A stretch of 64,000 bases of DNA from JAHFUA01 sp963733935. GTDB lineage: Bacteria; Acidobacteriota; Terriglobia; Terriglobales; Acidobacteriaceae. The position numbers and the translations under genes were made by a program. Position 1 is the stretch's first letter. Every line of letters begins with the position of its first letter. The stretch is taken from contig CAVTEQ010000017.1 of the NCBI GenBank assembly GCA_963733935.1, positions 1-64,000 on the forward strand, given 5' to 3'. The notes beneath the pieces are model-generated. The model saw only the letters and a program-made list of their open reading frames with translations, searched no databases and was not told the DNA's origin. Below, piece by piece: positions 37,307-45,695 of this stretch.

Positions 37307-38241
37307 CACGCAGCGACAAGACTCCTTTCATTCTGCTCGGCGCGTTGGTGGTCCTGTTGGCGCTTGGTCCGTTCATGCCGAAGTGGCTTTTCCTGCTAAC
37401 CATGTCCCTGGGCAAGGGGCTGGTCGTGCTGGGATTGGTGGTCTTGCTGCGAACCGGGCTGGTTTCGTTCGGACAAGGTTTGTATTACTGCGTGGGTGCG
37501 TATGCCGTGGGCAGTCTGTCGCAGTTCGCTCACGTGAGGAATGCTCTGTTGCTGTTGCTGGCGGGCACGCTGGTCGCGGCGATTCTGGCTACGATCCTGG
37601 GCTTTCTGCTTGCCAACTACCGCGGCATCTTCTTTGCCATGCTGACGCTGGCCTTATCCATGATCGTCTATGGCCTGCTGGTGAAGACCTCCGCGCTCGG
37701 CAGCACGGATGGTTTCAATGTCGCACCCGCGTCGCTGCTGGGGAAAATCATCTCCGGCCAAGGCAATCAGTATCCTATGTTCGCTCTGGCCTGCATCGTG
37801 GCGTTCGTGGCTGCGGTGCTGACCAATTCCTATCTCTGGACGGCCCTCGGACAACTGTCATCGGCCATTCGCGATAACGAGATCCGTGTGGAGTACATGG
37901 GTGCATCGGTGCGCAGCGCCATCCACACCAAGTATGTGCTGGCCGGCGCGCTCGCCGGTTTGGGCGGAGCCGTAACCGCATTGACCATCGGCCACATCGA
38001 TCCCGAGATGGCTTATTGGACGACCTCCGGCGAATTTGTGTTTGTTGCCATCCTGGGCGGGACCGGCAGCGTGATCGCGCCCTTCCTGGGCGCCATCATC
38101 TTCGAATGCATCCGTACCTACGCCTACCAGTATTCGCCCAACACCTGGCAACTTGTTCTGGGTACGGCCATGTTGCTGGTGATCATCTTTCTGCCGGCGG
38201 GACTGTGGTCGGCCTTTGCCCGCCTTCGCCGGAGGACTTGA
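37303..38241 (+). CDS. livM: Liv-type ABC permease subunit M
   Basis: 312 residues. LivM landmarks are present: GLVVLLRTGLVSFGQGLYYCVGAY, FLLANYRGIFFAMLTLALS, SAIRDNEIRVEYMGASV and FVFVAILGGTGSVIAPFLGA. The ATG at 37303 overlaps the restored livH stop. It forms the membrane channel with LivH. The next gene, livG, starts directly after the stop with no spacing. Confidence 0.88.
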   Translation: MTRSDKTPFILLGALVVLLALGPFMPKWLFLLTMSLGKGLVVLGLVVLLRTGLVSFGQGLYYCVGAYAVGSLSQFAHVRNALLLLLAGTLVAAILATILGFLLANYRGIFFAMLTLALSMIVYGLLVKTSALGSTDGFNVAPASLLGKIISGQGNQYPMFALACIVAFVAAVLTNSYLWTALGQLSSAIRDNEIRVEYMGASVRSAIHTKYVLAGALAGLGGAVTALTIGHIDPEMAYWTTSGEFVFVAILGGTGSVIAPFLGAIIFECIRTYAYQYSPNTWQLVLGTAMLLVIIFLPAGLWSAFARLRRRT

Positions 38242-39048
38242 ATGGCAGTCATCCTTAATACGAAGGGGCTTCGCAAGAGCTTCGGCGCGGTCACGGCGGC
38301 AGCCGGGATCAGCATTGCCGTGGAGGCAGACTCTGTAGTTGGTCTGATCGGCACGAACGGCGCCGGCAAAACCACCTTCGTGAACATGGTCACCGGCTAT
38401 CTGAAGCCAGACGCCGGCGATATCTTCTTCAAGGACCGCGATATCACCGAGCTGCACCCGCGCGACATCACCCGCCTGGGCATCTGCCGCTCCTTCCAGA
38501 TCCCGCAGTTATATGACTCGCTCACCGTTTTCGAGAACCTGGTGATCGCGCTCGGGATCAGGGATCGTAACGTCCACGGTTCGGTGTTCTCGCGCACGTT
38601 CAAGCTCGTTCCCGCCGCCAACCCTCTGGTGGTGGCGGCGGCGGAAAAATCAATGCAGCGCTTCGGCCTGCTCGAGTACCGGGACCGGGCCGCGCGAGTC
38701 CTGCCGGAAGGCGTGCGCAAGCTGCTGGATATCGCCATGGCGCTGGTCTCTGAACCGGAGGTGCTGATCCTCGACGAGCCCACCAGCGGCGTCAGCGCCG
38801 ACGAAAAGTTCGCCATCATGGACATGGTCATGGACGCGGTGCGCTCCCACGGCTGCACCGTGATCTTCGTCGAACACGACATGGAAATCGTGACCCGCTA
38901 TTCGCAGCGGGTAGTGGCCTTCTACGAAGGCCGCATCCTGGCAGACGGCCTGCCTGCCGACGTCCTTTCAAATGAGCAGGTGCAGACTTACGTCATCGGC
39001 GGGCTGCGGGCGCTGGAAACAGGAGCTTCACGTATCTCCGATGCTTAG
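38242..39048 (+). CDS. livG: Liv-type ABC ATP-binding subunit G
   Basis: 268-residue ATPase. Walker A is GTNGAGKTT, the Q-loop region is RSFQIPQLYDSLTVFENL, Walker B is VLILDEPTSGVSADEK, and the switch His is in VIFVEHDMEIV. The signature segment reads LPEGVRKLLDIAMAL rather than the usual LSGGQ/LPYGxQR, a family-typical weak form. The last bases overlap the livF start by 8. It powers uptake together with LivF. Confidence 0.88.
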   Translation: MAVILNTKGLRKSFGAVTAAAGISIAVEADSVVGLIGTNGAGKTTFVNMVTGYLKPDAGDIFFKDRDITELHPRDITRLGICRSFQIPQLYDSLTVFENLVIALGIRDRNVHGSVFSRTFKLVPAANPLVVAAAEKSMQRFGLLEYRDRAARVLPEGVRKLLDIAMALVSEPEVLILDEPTSGVSADEKFAIMDMVMDAVRSHGCTVIFVEHDMEIVTRYSQRVVAFYEGRILADGLPADVLSNEQVQTYVIGGLRALETGASRISDA

Positions 39049-39703
39049 GATTTCCCAACTCGACGTCTCCATCGGCTCGGTCGCGATCCTGCGCGGCGTC
39101 AGCCTGGAGCTGCCCACCGGAGTGATGGCCGGGCTGATTGGCCGCAACGGCGCCGGCAAGACCACGCTCATGCGCAGCGTCATGGGCCTGCTCAAACCCC
39201 GCGCCGGCCGGGTGGAGTTCGACGGCGCGGACCTCGGCCACATCCCGGCGCATCGCCGTGCGCACGCCGGCATCGGCTACATGCCGGAAGACCGCAGGCT
39301 GATCCCCGAACTCACCGTGGAAGAGAACATCCTGGCGCCCGCATGGGCAGTGGGCAGCCACGACGGCCGGGAACGCCTGAAGAAGATCTACGCCATGATC
39401 CCGGAACTCGAGCCCTTCGCGCCCCGCAAGGCCTTACAACTTTCTGGAGGACAGCAGAAGCTCGCCGCGCTGGGGCGGGCCCTGATGTGTGGCTCGAAAT
39501 TGCTGCTGCTGGATGAGCCCTTCGAGGGTGTGGCTCCTGTCCTGGCGCAGCGCATCGCGGAAGTGATAGCGGCGCTGAAGAATGAAGGACTCTCGGTGAT
39601 CGTGTCTGAATCCGATTTGCAGCATTCCACCCGGATGCTGGACACGGTGTTCCGCATCGAGCGCGGAGAAGTGACCCAAATGTCTTCTACTAAAGCAAAC
39701 TAA
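39041..39703 (+). CDS. livF: Liv-type ABC ATP-binding subunit F
   Basis: 220 residues from the ATG at 39041, inside the end of livG. Walker A is GRNGAGKTTLMRSVMGLL, LivF-type GYMPEDRRLIPELTVEENIL is present, the signature is LSGGQQKLAALGRAL, and Walker B is LLLLDEPFEGVAP. The switch His is replaced (VIVSESDLQHS has Ser-Asp where His is usual), so ATP hydrolysis may rely on LivG. It completes a receptor, two-permease, two-ATPase importer. Confidence 0.88.
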   Translation: MLRISQLDVSIGSVAILRGVSLELPTGVMAGLIGRNGAGKTTLMRSVMGLLKPRAGRVEFDGADLGHIPAHRRAHAGIGYMPEDRRLIPELTVEENILAPAWAVGSHDGRERLKKIYAMIPELEPFAPRKALQLSGGQQKLAALGRALMCGSKLLLLDEPFEGVAPVLAQRIAEVIAALKNEGLSVIVSESDLQHSTRMLDTVFRIERGEVTQMSSTKAN

Positions 39704-39713
39704 GGACGCTCTT

Positions 39714-40838
39714 ATGAAGATCAAAGCTGCCGTACTGAATGCAATGGGAATGCAGCCTCCGTACGCCGAGTCCAAGCCGCTTTCCATCGAGAGCGTTGAA
39801 CTCGATCCGCCGGGACACGGCGAGGTGCTGGTCAAGATCGCCGCTGCCGGCCTGTGCCATTCCGATCTTTCTGTCATTAACGGTGACCGGCCGCGGCCGA
39901 TGCCCATGGTGTTGGGCCACGAAGCTGCCGGAACCGTCGAAGAACTTGGCCCCGGCGTAGAGGATCTCAAGAAGGGCGATCATGTGGTGCTCATCTTCGT
40001 GCCCAGTTGCGGCCACTGCCTGCCTTGTGCGGAAGGACGCCCAGCGCTGTGCGAACCGGGTGCCGCAGCCAATACTGCCGGCACGCTGCTCTCGGGCGCC
40101 AGGAGGCTGCACCGCAACGGAACGCCGCTTCAGCACCACCTCGGCTGTTCGGCATTCGCTGAGTACGCGACGGTATCGCGGAATTCGTTGATCAAGATCG
40201 ATCCCGAGCTGCCCCTGGACGAAGCCGCGCTTTTTGGCTGCGCCGTGCTGACCGGCGTCGGGGCCGTGCTCAACACCGCGCGCGTCACTCCCGGCTCAAC
40301 GGTGGCGGTCGTAGGACTGGGCGGGGTTGGCCTCTCCTCCGTGCTCGGTGCGGTCTTGGCGGGTGCGCGCCAAGTGGTCGCCGTCGACTTATTCGCCGAC
40401 AAGCTTGACCTGGCGAAGAAGCTCGGAGCCACGGATGTATTCAATGCCTCCAGTCCGGATTGTATGGAGCAGGTTCGAGCCGCAACCCATGGAGGCGTCG
40501 AATTCGCCTTCGAGCTGGCTGGCTCGGTGAAAGCCATGGAGCTGGCCTACAAGATCACCCGGCGCGGTGGCACCACCGTGACCGCGGGTTTGCCCCCGGC
40601 GGCGCATACCATTCCCATACCGCAGGTAAACCTTGTGGCCGAGGAACGCACGGTCAAGGGCAGTTACATCGGGACGTGCGTCCCCCTGCGCGATCTTCCT
40701 CGTTACGTCTCACTCTATCGCCAGGGCCGCCTACCGGTTGATCGCCTGATGACCGGCCGGCTGAAACTCGCGGAGATCAATGCCGCCTTCGACCGCCTGC
40801 GGGAAGGTAAAGCGGTGCGGCAAGTGGTCGTTTTTTAG
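39714..40838 (+). CDS. Zinc-dependent alcohol dehydrogenase (MDR, class III-like)
   Basis: 374-residue medium-chain dehydrogenase. Catalytic zinc ligands: Cys in AAGLCHSDLS, His-Glu in VLGHEAAGTVEELG and Cys in LFGCAVLTG. The structural zinc loop has four Cys in SCGHCLPCAEGRPALC. The Rossmann motif is VAVVGLGGVGLSSVLGAVLAG. The class fits reversible oxidation of primary alcohols, and next to succinate-semialdehyde dehydrogenase a 4-hydroxybutyrate or similar hydroxy-acid substrate is plausible but not shown. The gene begins 10 bases after livF, so it belongs to the same operon. Confidence 0.85.
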   Translation: MKIKAAVLNAMGMQPPYAESKPLSIESVELDPPGHGEVLVKIAAAGLCHSDLSVINGDRPRPMPMVLGHEAAGTVEELGPGVEDLKKGDHVVLIFVPSCGHCLPCAEGRPALCEPGAAANTAGTLLSGARRLHRNGTPLQHHLGCSAFAEYATVSRNSLIKIDPELPLDEAALFGCAVLTGVGAVLNTARVTPGSTVAVVGLGGVGLSSVLGAVLAGARQVVAVDLFADKLDLAKKLGATDVFNASSPDCMEQVRAATHGGVEFAFELAGSVKAMELAYKITRRGGTTVTAGLPPAAHTIPIPQVNLVAEERTVKGSYIGTCVPLRDLPRYVSLYRQGRLPVDRLMTGRLKLAEINAAFDRLREGKAVRQVVVF

Positions 40839-41055
40839 AAGCTAAGAAACTGATAGGCATCAATACAGATCAGCGATGCCAGGCCGCGTTTGGGCGGGAA
40901 GGTGCGGCGTTTCGAGCGTCGACCGGACAAAGCTTTCGACTCGGGTCGGCGAGCTAGAGCGCCATATCCCGCCGAAAACACGGCTTATCGTTTTCTGCAA
41001 ACCTGCACAATCCCAGCGGCGCAGCCGGTCGTTTTTCCGCCCATGGACCACAGCA

Positions 41056-41119
41056 TCCACTAGTAACTTTGTTACACCGTCCACTAGTAACTTTGCCAAA
41101 GTGTCCACTGGCGCAATAA
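41056..41119. repeat. 24-base tandem repeat, two and a half units
   Basis: TCCACTAGTAACTTTG occurs identically at 41056-41071 and 41080-41095, and TCCACTGG restarts at 41104, giving an exact 24-base period. It could be a regulator-binding array for the kinase gene 107 bases downstream, or the end of a lost insertion sequence with subterminal repeats. Confidence 0.7.
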
Positions 41120-41143
41120 TTTCCACACTAGGAGGCACTACGG

Positions 41144-41161
41144 CGGTTACCACCGTAACCG
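41144..41161. promoter_or_regulatory. Inverted repeat before the kinase gene
   Basis: CGGTTAC-CAC-CGTAACCG forms a near-perfect dyad about 65 bases upstream of the kinase start. It is a possible operator. Confidence 0.3.
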
Positions 41162-41225
41162 AGCAGCGAAACTTGGCGATCGAACGCAAAGAGACTGCCT
41201 ATCCTGCCCTGTAGTCGTAACGGTC

Positions 41226-43103
41226 ATGACTGACGACGCCCAGAATTGGGAATCCCCGGCCTATCGAGATCCGCAAACAGCGGAAATCGATCCCGATGGT
41301 GCCGCTCAGGTGGAATCAAGACGCTTGGGCCGCTACCAGATTGTTGCCGAGCTTGGGTGGGGCGCGATGGGTGTAGTTTACAAGGCCTACGATCCTCGGA
41401 TCGATCGCATTGCAGCCATCAAGGTCATCAATATTCCAACGGCCGTTCAGAAGGAAAGCGAGGCGTATCGGAGGTTTATTCGTGAAGCGCAGGCCGCAGG
41501 GAGACTTTCGCACGCGGGAATTGTGACGATTTACGACGTCGATGAGGACCCAGCCTCTGGCACCCCCTACATTGTTATGGAGTACGTGCCCGGAAAAAGA
41601 TTGGACACCTTCGTCGCGGATCTGCCCTCCCAGCGGCTGTCACTGGAGATGAGCCTTGCGCTGGCGCAACAGATCGCCGAAGCCCTGGATTACGCACATT
41701 CGCAAGGCATTGTGCACCGCGACATCAAGCCAGGGAACGTGATTGTCAACGAGGAGGGCCGCGCCAAGATTGCGGACTTTGGGATCGCAAAGATCAACCT
41801 GACTGATTTCACTTTGCCGGGGCAGGTGCTTGGCACCCCAGCTTTTATGGCTCCAGAGCAGCTGCTCGAAGGATCGGCGGACGGCCGCTCGGATCTATTT
41901 TCTCTGGGCGTAATGCTCTATTGGATGTTAACCGGCAAGAGGCCCTTCAGCGGCGAAAGTGCGACCAGCGTAGCCTTTAAACTTGCCTACAAAGATCCGA
42001 TTCCAGCTACCGAAATCAGCCCTGACCTGCACCCACATTTCGATGCGGTGCTGCGTCGCGCACTGGCGAAAGCTCCCGCCGCGCGTTACCAGACGGGCAA
42101 AGAGTTTGCGCTCGATCTGAAACTTCTGAGTGAACGAAAAACGCCTCGGATCTTGGAGGTCTCGAACGCAAGCAGGAAAGCAGAAATCTGGGCCAAAGTC
42201 GCAGCCGCGCCACGATCCCTCTTCCTTGCGCTGAGGTCCCTGTTCTTTGCGTTGAGGTCCCTGTTCCTTGTGCTGAGGCCCATGTTCTCTGCGCTGAGAT
42301 CCAAGACTCTCCTAACGTTGTCAGAGATCAGAACATGGCTGCAGCCGTTGCTGACCATGAAATCGCCAAAACGCGTGCGGGAATGGGACCTAAGGTGGGT
42401 CGCTTTTGCTGCGACGCTTCTCTTGATTACCGCCGTGGGCTTTCGCTTTGAGCGTGGGCGCCGAGCCGCAGCAAATGCGCGCCTGGTGTATAGCTCGACT
42501 TCCGCGATACGGCCAATTGCTCAGCCTGTTGCGCCGCCCCCTACTCCGCCTGTGATCGAGTCCCACGAGACCGATCTTCCAGACCTAGAGCCGGTAAATG
42601 CCGATCGTAAGACCGCACGAAACCTGACGACAGAGCAACTCCCCGCCAGCAAACACGCCAGTGCGAGATTGGCGCCGGCCAAGATCGCTGTGGCTGCAAC
42701 ACGCAAGGCGGACCCGATCTCTGCAGCAGAGATGGTTGGAAAACCGGAACTGGTGGCTTCGAGCATACCCCGCGCTATTCCGGAGCCGAAAGCTCTTGCC
42801 ACTTTGCTAACCATTGGCGAACATCCATTTCGCTCTGCCACGCTTTCGATTTCCGTGGACGGAAAGCCTGCCCATGAAGAGCAGCTGACAGGGGGTCGCA
42901 AATTCCCTTTCGGATCTGCACACGGAACCATTTCTGATGCGACACGCCTCGCCCCGGGCTCGCACGTTGTGGAAGTGCATGTGGTTTCCGAGCGCGATCA
43001 CTACGATCAAACACAAACGATTGACGGACAGTTTCAGGAAGATGAAGTGAAAAAGCTGGAGATTAAGTTCGTCGCTCGTGTTCTGCAATTGAGTTGGAAA
43101 TGA
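41226..43103 (+). CDS. PknB-type transmembrane Ser/Thr protein kinase
   Basis: 625 residues. The N-terminal kinase domain (about 35-300) is complete: GWGAMGVVYKAYD glycine loop, AAIKVI with the ATP-binding Lys, the catalytic HRDIKPGNVIV, the DFGIAK metal motif, GTPAFMAPEQL and SDLFSLGVMLYWMLTGKRPF. After it come a four-unit Leu/Arg-rich repeat (residues about 331-358), one membrane helix (WVAFAATLLLITAVGF, about 390-405) and a Pro/Ala-rich extracytoplasmic region. The last 90 residues look like a small beta-domain. The stop overlaps the PP2C start (ATGA). It likely phosphorylates FHA-binding partners, including the protein two genes downstream. Confidence 0.9.
   Translation: MTDDAQNWESPAYRDPQTAEIDPDGAAQVESRRLGRYQIVAELGWGAMGVVYKAYDPRIDRIAAIKVINIPTAVQKESEAYRRFIREAQAAGRLSHAGIVTIYDVDEDPASGTPYIVMEYVPGKRLDTFVADLPSQRLSLEMSLALAQQIAEALDYAHSQGIVHRDIKPGNVIVNEEGRAKIADFGIAKINLTDFTLPGQVLGTPAFMAPEQLLEGSADGRSDLFSLGVMLYWMLTGKRPFSGESATSVAFKLAYKDPIPATEISPDLHPHFDAVLRRALAKAPAARYQTGKEFALDLKLLSERKTPRILEVSNASRKAEIWAKVAAAPRSLFLALRSLFFALRSLFLVLRPMFSALRSKTLLTLSEIRTWLQPLLTMKSPKRVREWDLRWVAFAATLLLITAVGFRFERGRRAAANARLVYSSTSAIRPIAQPVAPPPTPPVIESHETDLPDLEPVNADRKTARNLTTEQLPASKHASARLAPAKIAVAATRKADPISAAEMVGKPELVASSIPRAIPEPKALATLLTIGEHPFRSATLSISVDGKPAHEEQLTGGRKFPFGSAHGTISDATRLAPGSHVVEVHVVSERDHYDQTQTIDGQFQEDEVKKLEIKFVARVLQLSWK
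42216..42299 (+). repeat. 21-bp in-frame tandem repeat in the kinase gene
   Basis: Four 21-base units with the core CTGTTCTTTGCGTTGAGG encode successive heptads RSLFLAL, RSLFFAL, RSLFLVL and RPMFSAL between the kinase domain and the membrane helix. Copy number may vary between strains. Confidence 0.85.
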
Positions 43104-44023
43104 GTGCGGGTGCCTGGCCGAACGGGTCGCATTCCAGGTTGCGGGATGGGCCATTCGCTGAGCCAGGAAAAACAGCGATACTCGGGGTACAAGTGCCATT
43201 TGCCATTCAGGTTGCGGCCAAAACGGATGTGGGACCCGTCCGCACCAACAATGAAGACAGTTTTGGCTATGACATCCGCCATGGAATCTTTGTCGTTTGC
43301 GATGGAATGGGTGGCCATGCTGCCGGCGAGATCGCGAGCAGGATCGCGGTCGATAGCCTGCTCAGATTTTTCGCTAAGGGTGTGCCGGAGGGCTCTGCGT
43401 TTTCACCGAGCGATAGAACTCACGAAAATTCAGGACACTCTATGCCTTTGAACAAGGCAATACAATTCGCCAATCACGCCATCCGGGAAGCGGCCAGCCT
43501 GGATGCGGAGCGCTCCGGCATGGGCTCCACCATTGCCTGTGCTCAGGTGGATGGCAATCTGGTCTCCGTCGGCCATGTTGGCGACTCTCGGGTGTACCTC
43601 ATTCGCGAGCGAGCAATTCAGCCACTGACGCAAGATCACTCGCTTGTAATACAGAGCAGGGGCGAGATTTCTCGAACTCAGGCGGAAGCATCGAAACTGC
43701 AGAACGTTGTTACGCGAGCGCTGGGCCCGCAGGAAGTGGTCGAGCCAGACTTCGACAGCATCATCGCAGCTTCGGGCGACATTCTCGTGCTGGCCACCGA
43801 CGGCCTCACTAAGGTTGTGGGTGACGAAGAGATTCTCTCTGCAGTCACGTCAGCCGAAGATATAACGACCGCATGCGACAGCCTGATCGACATGGCGAAC
43901 CACATGGGCTCCGACGATAACGTTACCTGTCTGCTGGTTCGATTGGTCGAGCAGCCATGGCGCCAGAGTTTGGCACGCAGACTTCAGTTTTGGAGAGCAA
44001 CCAATGCCAGGGCTGTATCTTAA
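43100..44023 (+). CDS. PP2C-family Ser/Thr protein phosphatase
   Basis: 307 residues, starting at the ATG overlapping the kinase stop. Metal-binding PPM motifs are intact: TDVGPVRTNNEDSFG, VVCDGMGGHAAGEIAS, MGSTIACA, SVGHVGDSRVYLI, LVLATDGLTKVV and GSDDNVTCLLVRL. This is the counterpart of the adjacent kinase and reverses its phosphorylation. The short N-terminal leader of about 35 residues before the domain has no obvious role. The 3' end overlaps the FHA gene by 20 bases. Confidence 0.9.
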   Translation: MSAGAWPNGSHSRLRDGPFAEPGKTAILGVQVPFAIQVAAKTDVGPVRTNNEDSFGYDIRHGIFVVCDGMGGHAAGEIASRIAVDSLLRFFAKGVPEGSAFSPSDRTHENSGHSMPLNKAIQFANHAIREAASLDAERSGMGSTIACAQVDGNLVSVGHVGDSRVYLIRERAIQPLTQDHSLVIQSRGEISRTQAEASKLQNVVTRALGPQEVVEPDFDSIIAASGDILVLATDGLTKVVGDEEILSAVTSAEDITTACDSLIDMANHMGSDDNVTCLLVRLVEQPWRQSLARRLQFWRATNARAVS

Positions 44024-44825
44024 GTTTGGGGAACAAGTCATACGAGAAGTCGTTCTAACGCAAGGCGTGGTCACGATCGGGCGGCAGCCGGACAACCTCC
44101 TTCAGATTGACAACCCTGCTGTATCCGGGCATCACGCTCGCGTTTATTGGAAAGATGGCCAGTATGTTCTCGAAGATCTCGAGAGTTTTAACGGTACATA
44201 CCTGAACCATGCCCGCATCGGAGCGGCTGTGCTTGCAGATCGAGATGTCATTGCGATCGGCAAACATACCGTTGTCTTCTGTGAGGAGGGCAGCGGCGAG
44301 CCGGCAAAACATAGATCTGTCGATCGAAGTGTTACATGGCAACGCCAGCTGGACAAAGCGCGATTGCCTCAGCTTGATCCGACGATGTTCTTGGATACGC
44401 AAAAGGCCAAGGGTATGCTGGCTCAAGCCGCTGCGGCCGACCGGCGTGGCGCTGTGGGAACGGAGAGGGATCGAGCGGCTACCAGCCCCTCTTCTGCCAG
44501 TAACGAGATTGCCGGGCGACGAATAATCGGCTCCTTGACAATTCTTGAGGGTAAAACCGACCGGCAACATTACTTGCTCCCGGGCAGGCTGAGTGCGATC
44601 GGAAGATCGAAGCTGGCTACGATTCGCCTGAAGCGGTGGTTTGCCCCGAGGCTCGCCGCCTCGATCCAGTTGCGGGAAGGCCAGTACTTCATCGTAGCGG
44701 CTGGTAAGGCAAGCAAAATTACGATAAACGGCAATGAGATGGTTGTCAGTCAACAAGAGCTTAAGCCGGGAGACGTACTCCAAGTCGCGGGCGTTAAGGC
44801 AAAATTCGACTGCTCGGAGGGCTGA
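44004..44825 (+). CDS. Two-FHA-domain phosphothreonine-binding protein
   Basis: 273 residues. The first FHA domain (about 10-95) has VTIGRQPDNLLQIDNPAVSGHHARV and LEDLESFNGTYLN, with the GR, SxxH and NGT residues needed for phosphothreonine binding. After a Ser/Ala linker, a second, weaker FHA-like domain (about 180-270) has GRLSAIGRSKLATIRL and NGNEMV but lacks the SxxH pair. It is the probable reader of kinase phosphorylation. Its overlap with the phosphatase gene shows a single kinase/phosphatase/reader unit. Confidence 0.85.
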   Translation: MPGLYLKFGEQVIREVVLTQGVVTIGRQPDNLLQIDNPAVSGHHARVYWKDGQYVLEDLESFNGTYLNHARIGAAVLADRDVIAIGKHTVVFCEEGSGEPAKHRSVDRSVTWQRQLDKARLPQLDPTMFLDTQKAKGMLAQAAAADRRGAVGTERDRAATSPSSASNEIAGRRIIGSLTILEGKTDRQHYLLPGRLSAIGRSKLATIRLKRWFAPRLAASIQLREGQYFIVAAGKASKITINGNEMVVSQQELKPGDVLQVAGVKAKFDCSEG

Positions 44826-44993
44826 TGGGGCAACGTATCTGCTCCGGCAGGCCACTAGCCATCACCGCCGGCGGCGATTGAGCTCGTCGAGTGTGTGCTT
44901 AGGTGCTCAAGTTCCTGCGCCTCACGAATACAGGTCCTTCACGAGATTGCCCGTGACCACCGTTTCCCATTCACTCGCACGCCGGACAGCGAT

Positions 44994-45572
44994 ATGCTAG
45001 GCGGCTTGGCCGGAGGGACCGTGCCCAAGGTTGATTCCTTGTCCCAAGCCGTGGACAAGCTGTGGCCGGAGCTGGAGTGGATCACGAGCCGGGACCTTCG
45101 AGACAAGGTCGCCGCCACCTGGGTCCGTGCGTTCAAATTGAGCCCGCTGAAGCCCCAAGACCTCGACCACATTCCTTTCACGCTGCTCGTCCCCGGCTGT
45201 CCAGCAACCTTCATGGAGCACAAGCGCTGCGTGGTGCACATTGCGCGACGCTCGGCGGAGTCGATGATCGAGTTCCTGGGGCGGGCGCTGAAGATCGACC
45301 TCGATACCGTGATCGCCGGCGCGATCCTCGCCGATGTCGGCAAGCTGCTGGAGTACGAAGTGGTGGACGGCAAGGCGCGCCAGAGCGCACGCGGCGAGTT
45401 CCTGCGACATCCTTTCACGGGAGTGGCATTGGCGATGGAGTGTGGCGTGCCGGAAGCGGTTTGCCACATCATCGCCGCGCACGCCGCCGAAGGCGATCTG
45501 GTGAAGCGCACGACGGAAGCCATCATCGTGCATCACGCCGACTTTATGAGCTACCTGCCGTTTCGGAGGTAA
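44994..45572 (+). CDS. HD-domain-related protein
   Basis: 192 residues from the ATG at 44994; a GTG at 45021 is an alternative. The all-alpha HD phosphohydrolase pattern is recognisable: EHKRCVVHIARRSAES, IAGAILADVGKLLEYE, RHPFTGVALA, HIIAAHAAEGD and IIVHHADFMSY. The defining His-Asp pair reads Ala-Asp (LADVGK), so metal binding differs from canonical members. It precedes the MmgE/PrpD gene in the same direction, separated by a hairpin repeat. It could be an accessory or regulator of the tricarboxylate enzymes. Confidence 0.65.
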   Translation: MLGGLAGGTVPKVDSLSQAVDKLWPELEWITSRDLRDKVAATWVRAFKLSPLKPQDLDHIPFTLLVPGCPATFMEHKRCVVHIARRSAESMIEFLGRALKIDLDTVIAGAILADVGKLLEYEVVDGKARQSARGEFLRHPFTGVALAMECGVPEAVCHIIAAHAAEGDLVKRTTEAIIVHHADFMSYLPFRR

Positions 45573-45573
45573 C

Positions 45574-45612
45574 GCCGCCGTCCCGGCGGCCCGATGGGCG
45601 GGCTAGACGCCC
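45574..45612. repeat. Hairpin repeats between HD and PrpD genes
   Basis: GCCGCCG-TCC-CGGCGGC at 45574-45590 and GGGCG-N7-CGCCC at 45596-45612. Just beyond, at about 45617-45630, the module ACAGCCGGCAAGACC resembles the module at 51645-51660. Confidence 0.7.
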
Positions 45613-45695
45613 GCCAGACAGCCGGCAAGACCGGGGTCCCCAGGCGCCCGAGTTTGGCGTCTGGGGTGGAAGATGCCGGCGATACGGATGGAGGC

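Larger units (their letters stand above)
40839..41225. other. Intergenic region upstream of the kinase cassette
   Basis: 387 bp without a recognisable gene. A frame at 40876-41214 is open, but its protein only mirrors the repeats. The region holds a 24-base triple repeat and a CGGTTAC-type dyad, listed separately. Confidence 0.5.

Noticed and set aside
41226..44825. Type VI secretion post-translational module (PpkA/PppA/Fha)
   Set aside because: The domain types fit, but no structural secretion genes are nearby and the kinase has a PknB-like membrane layout.
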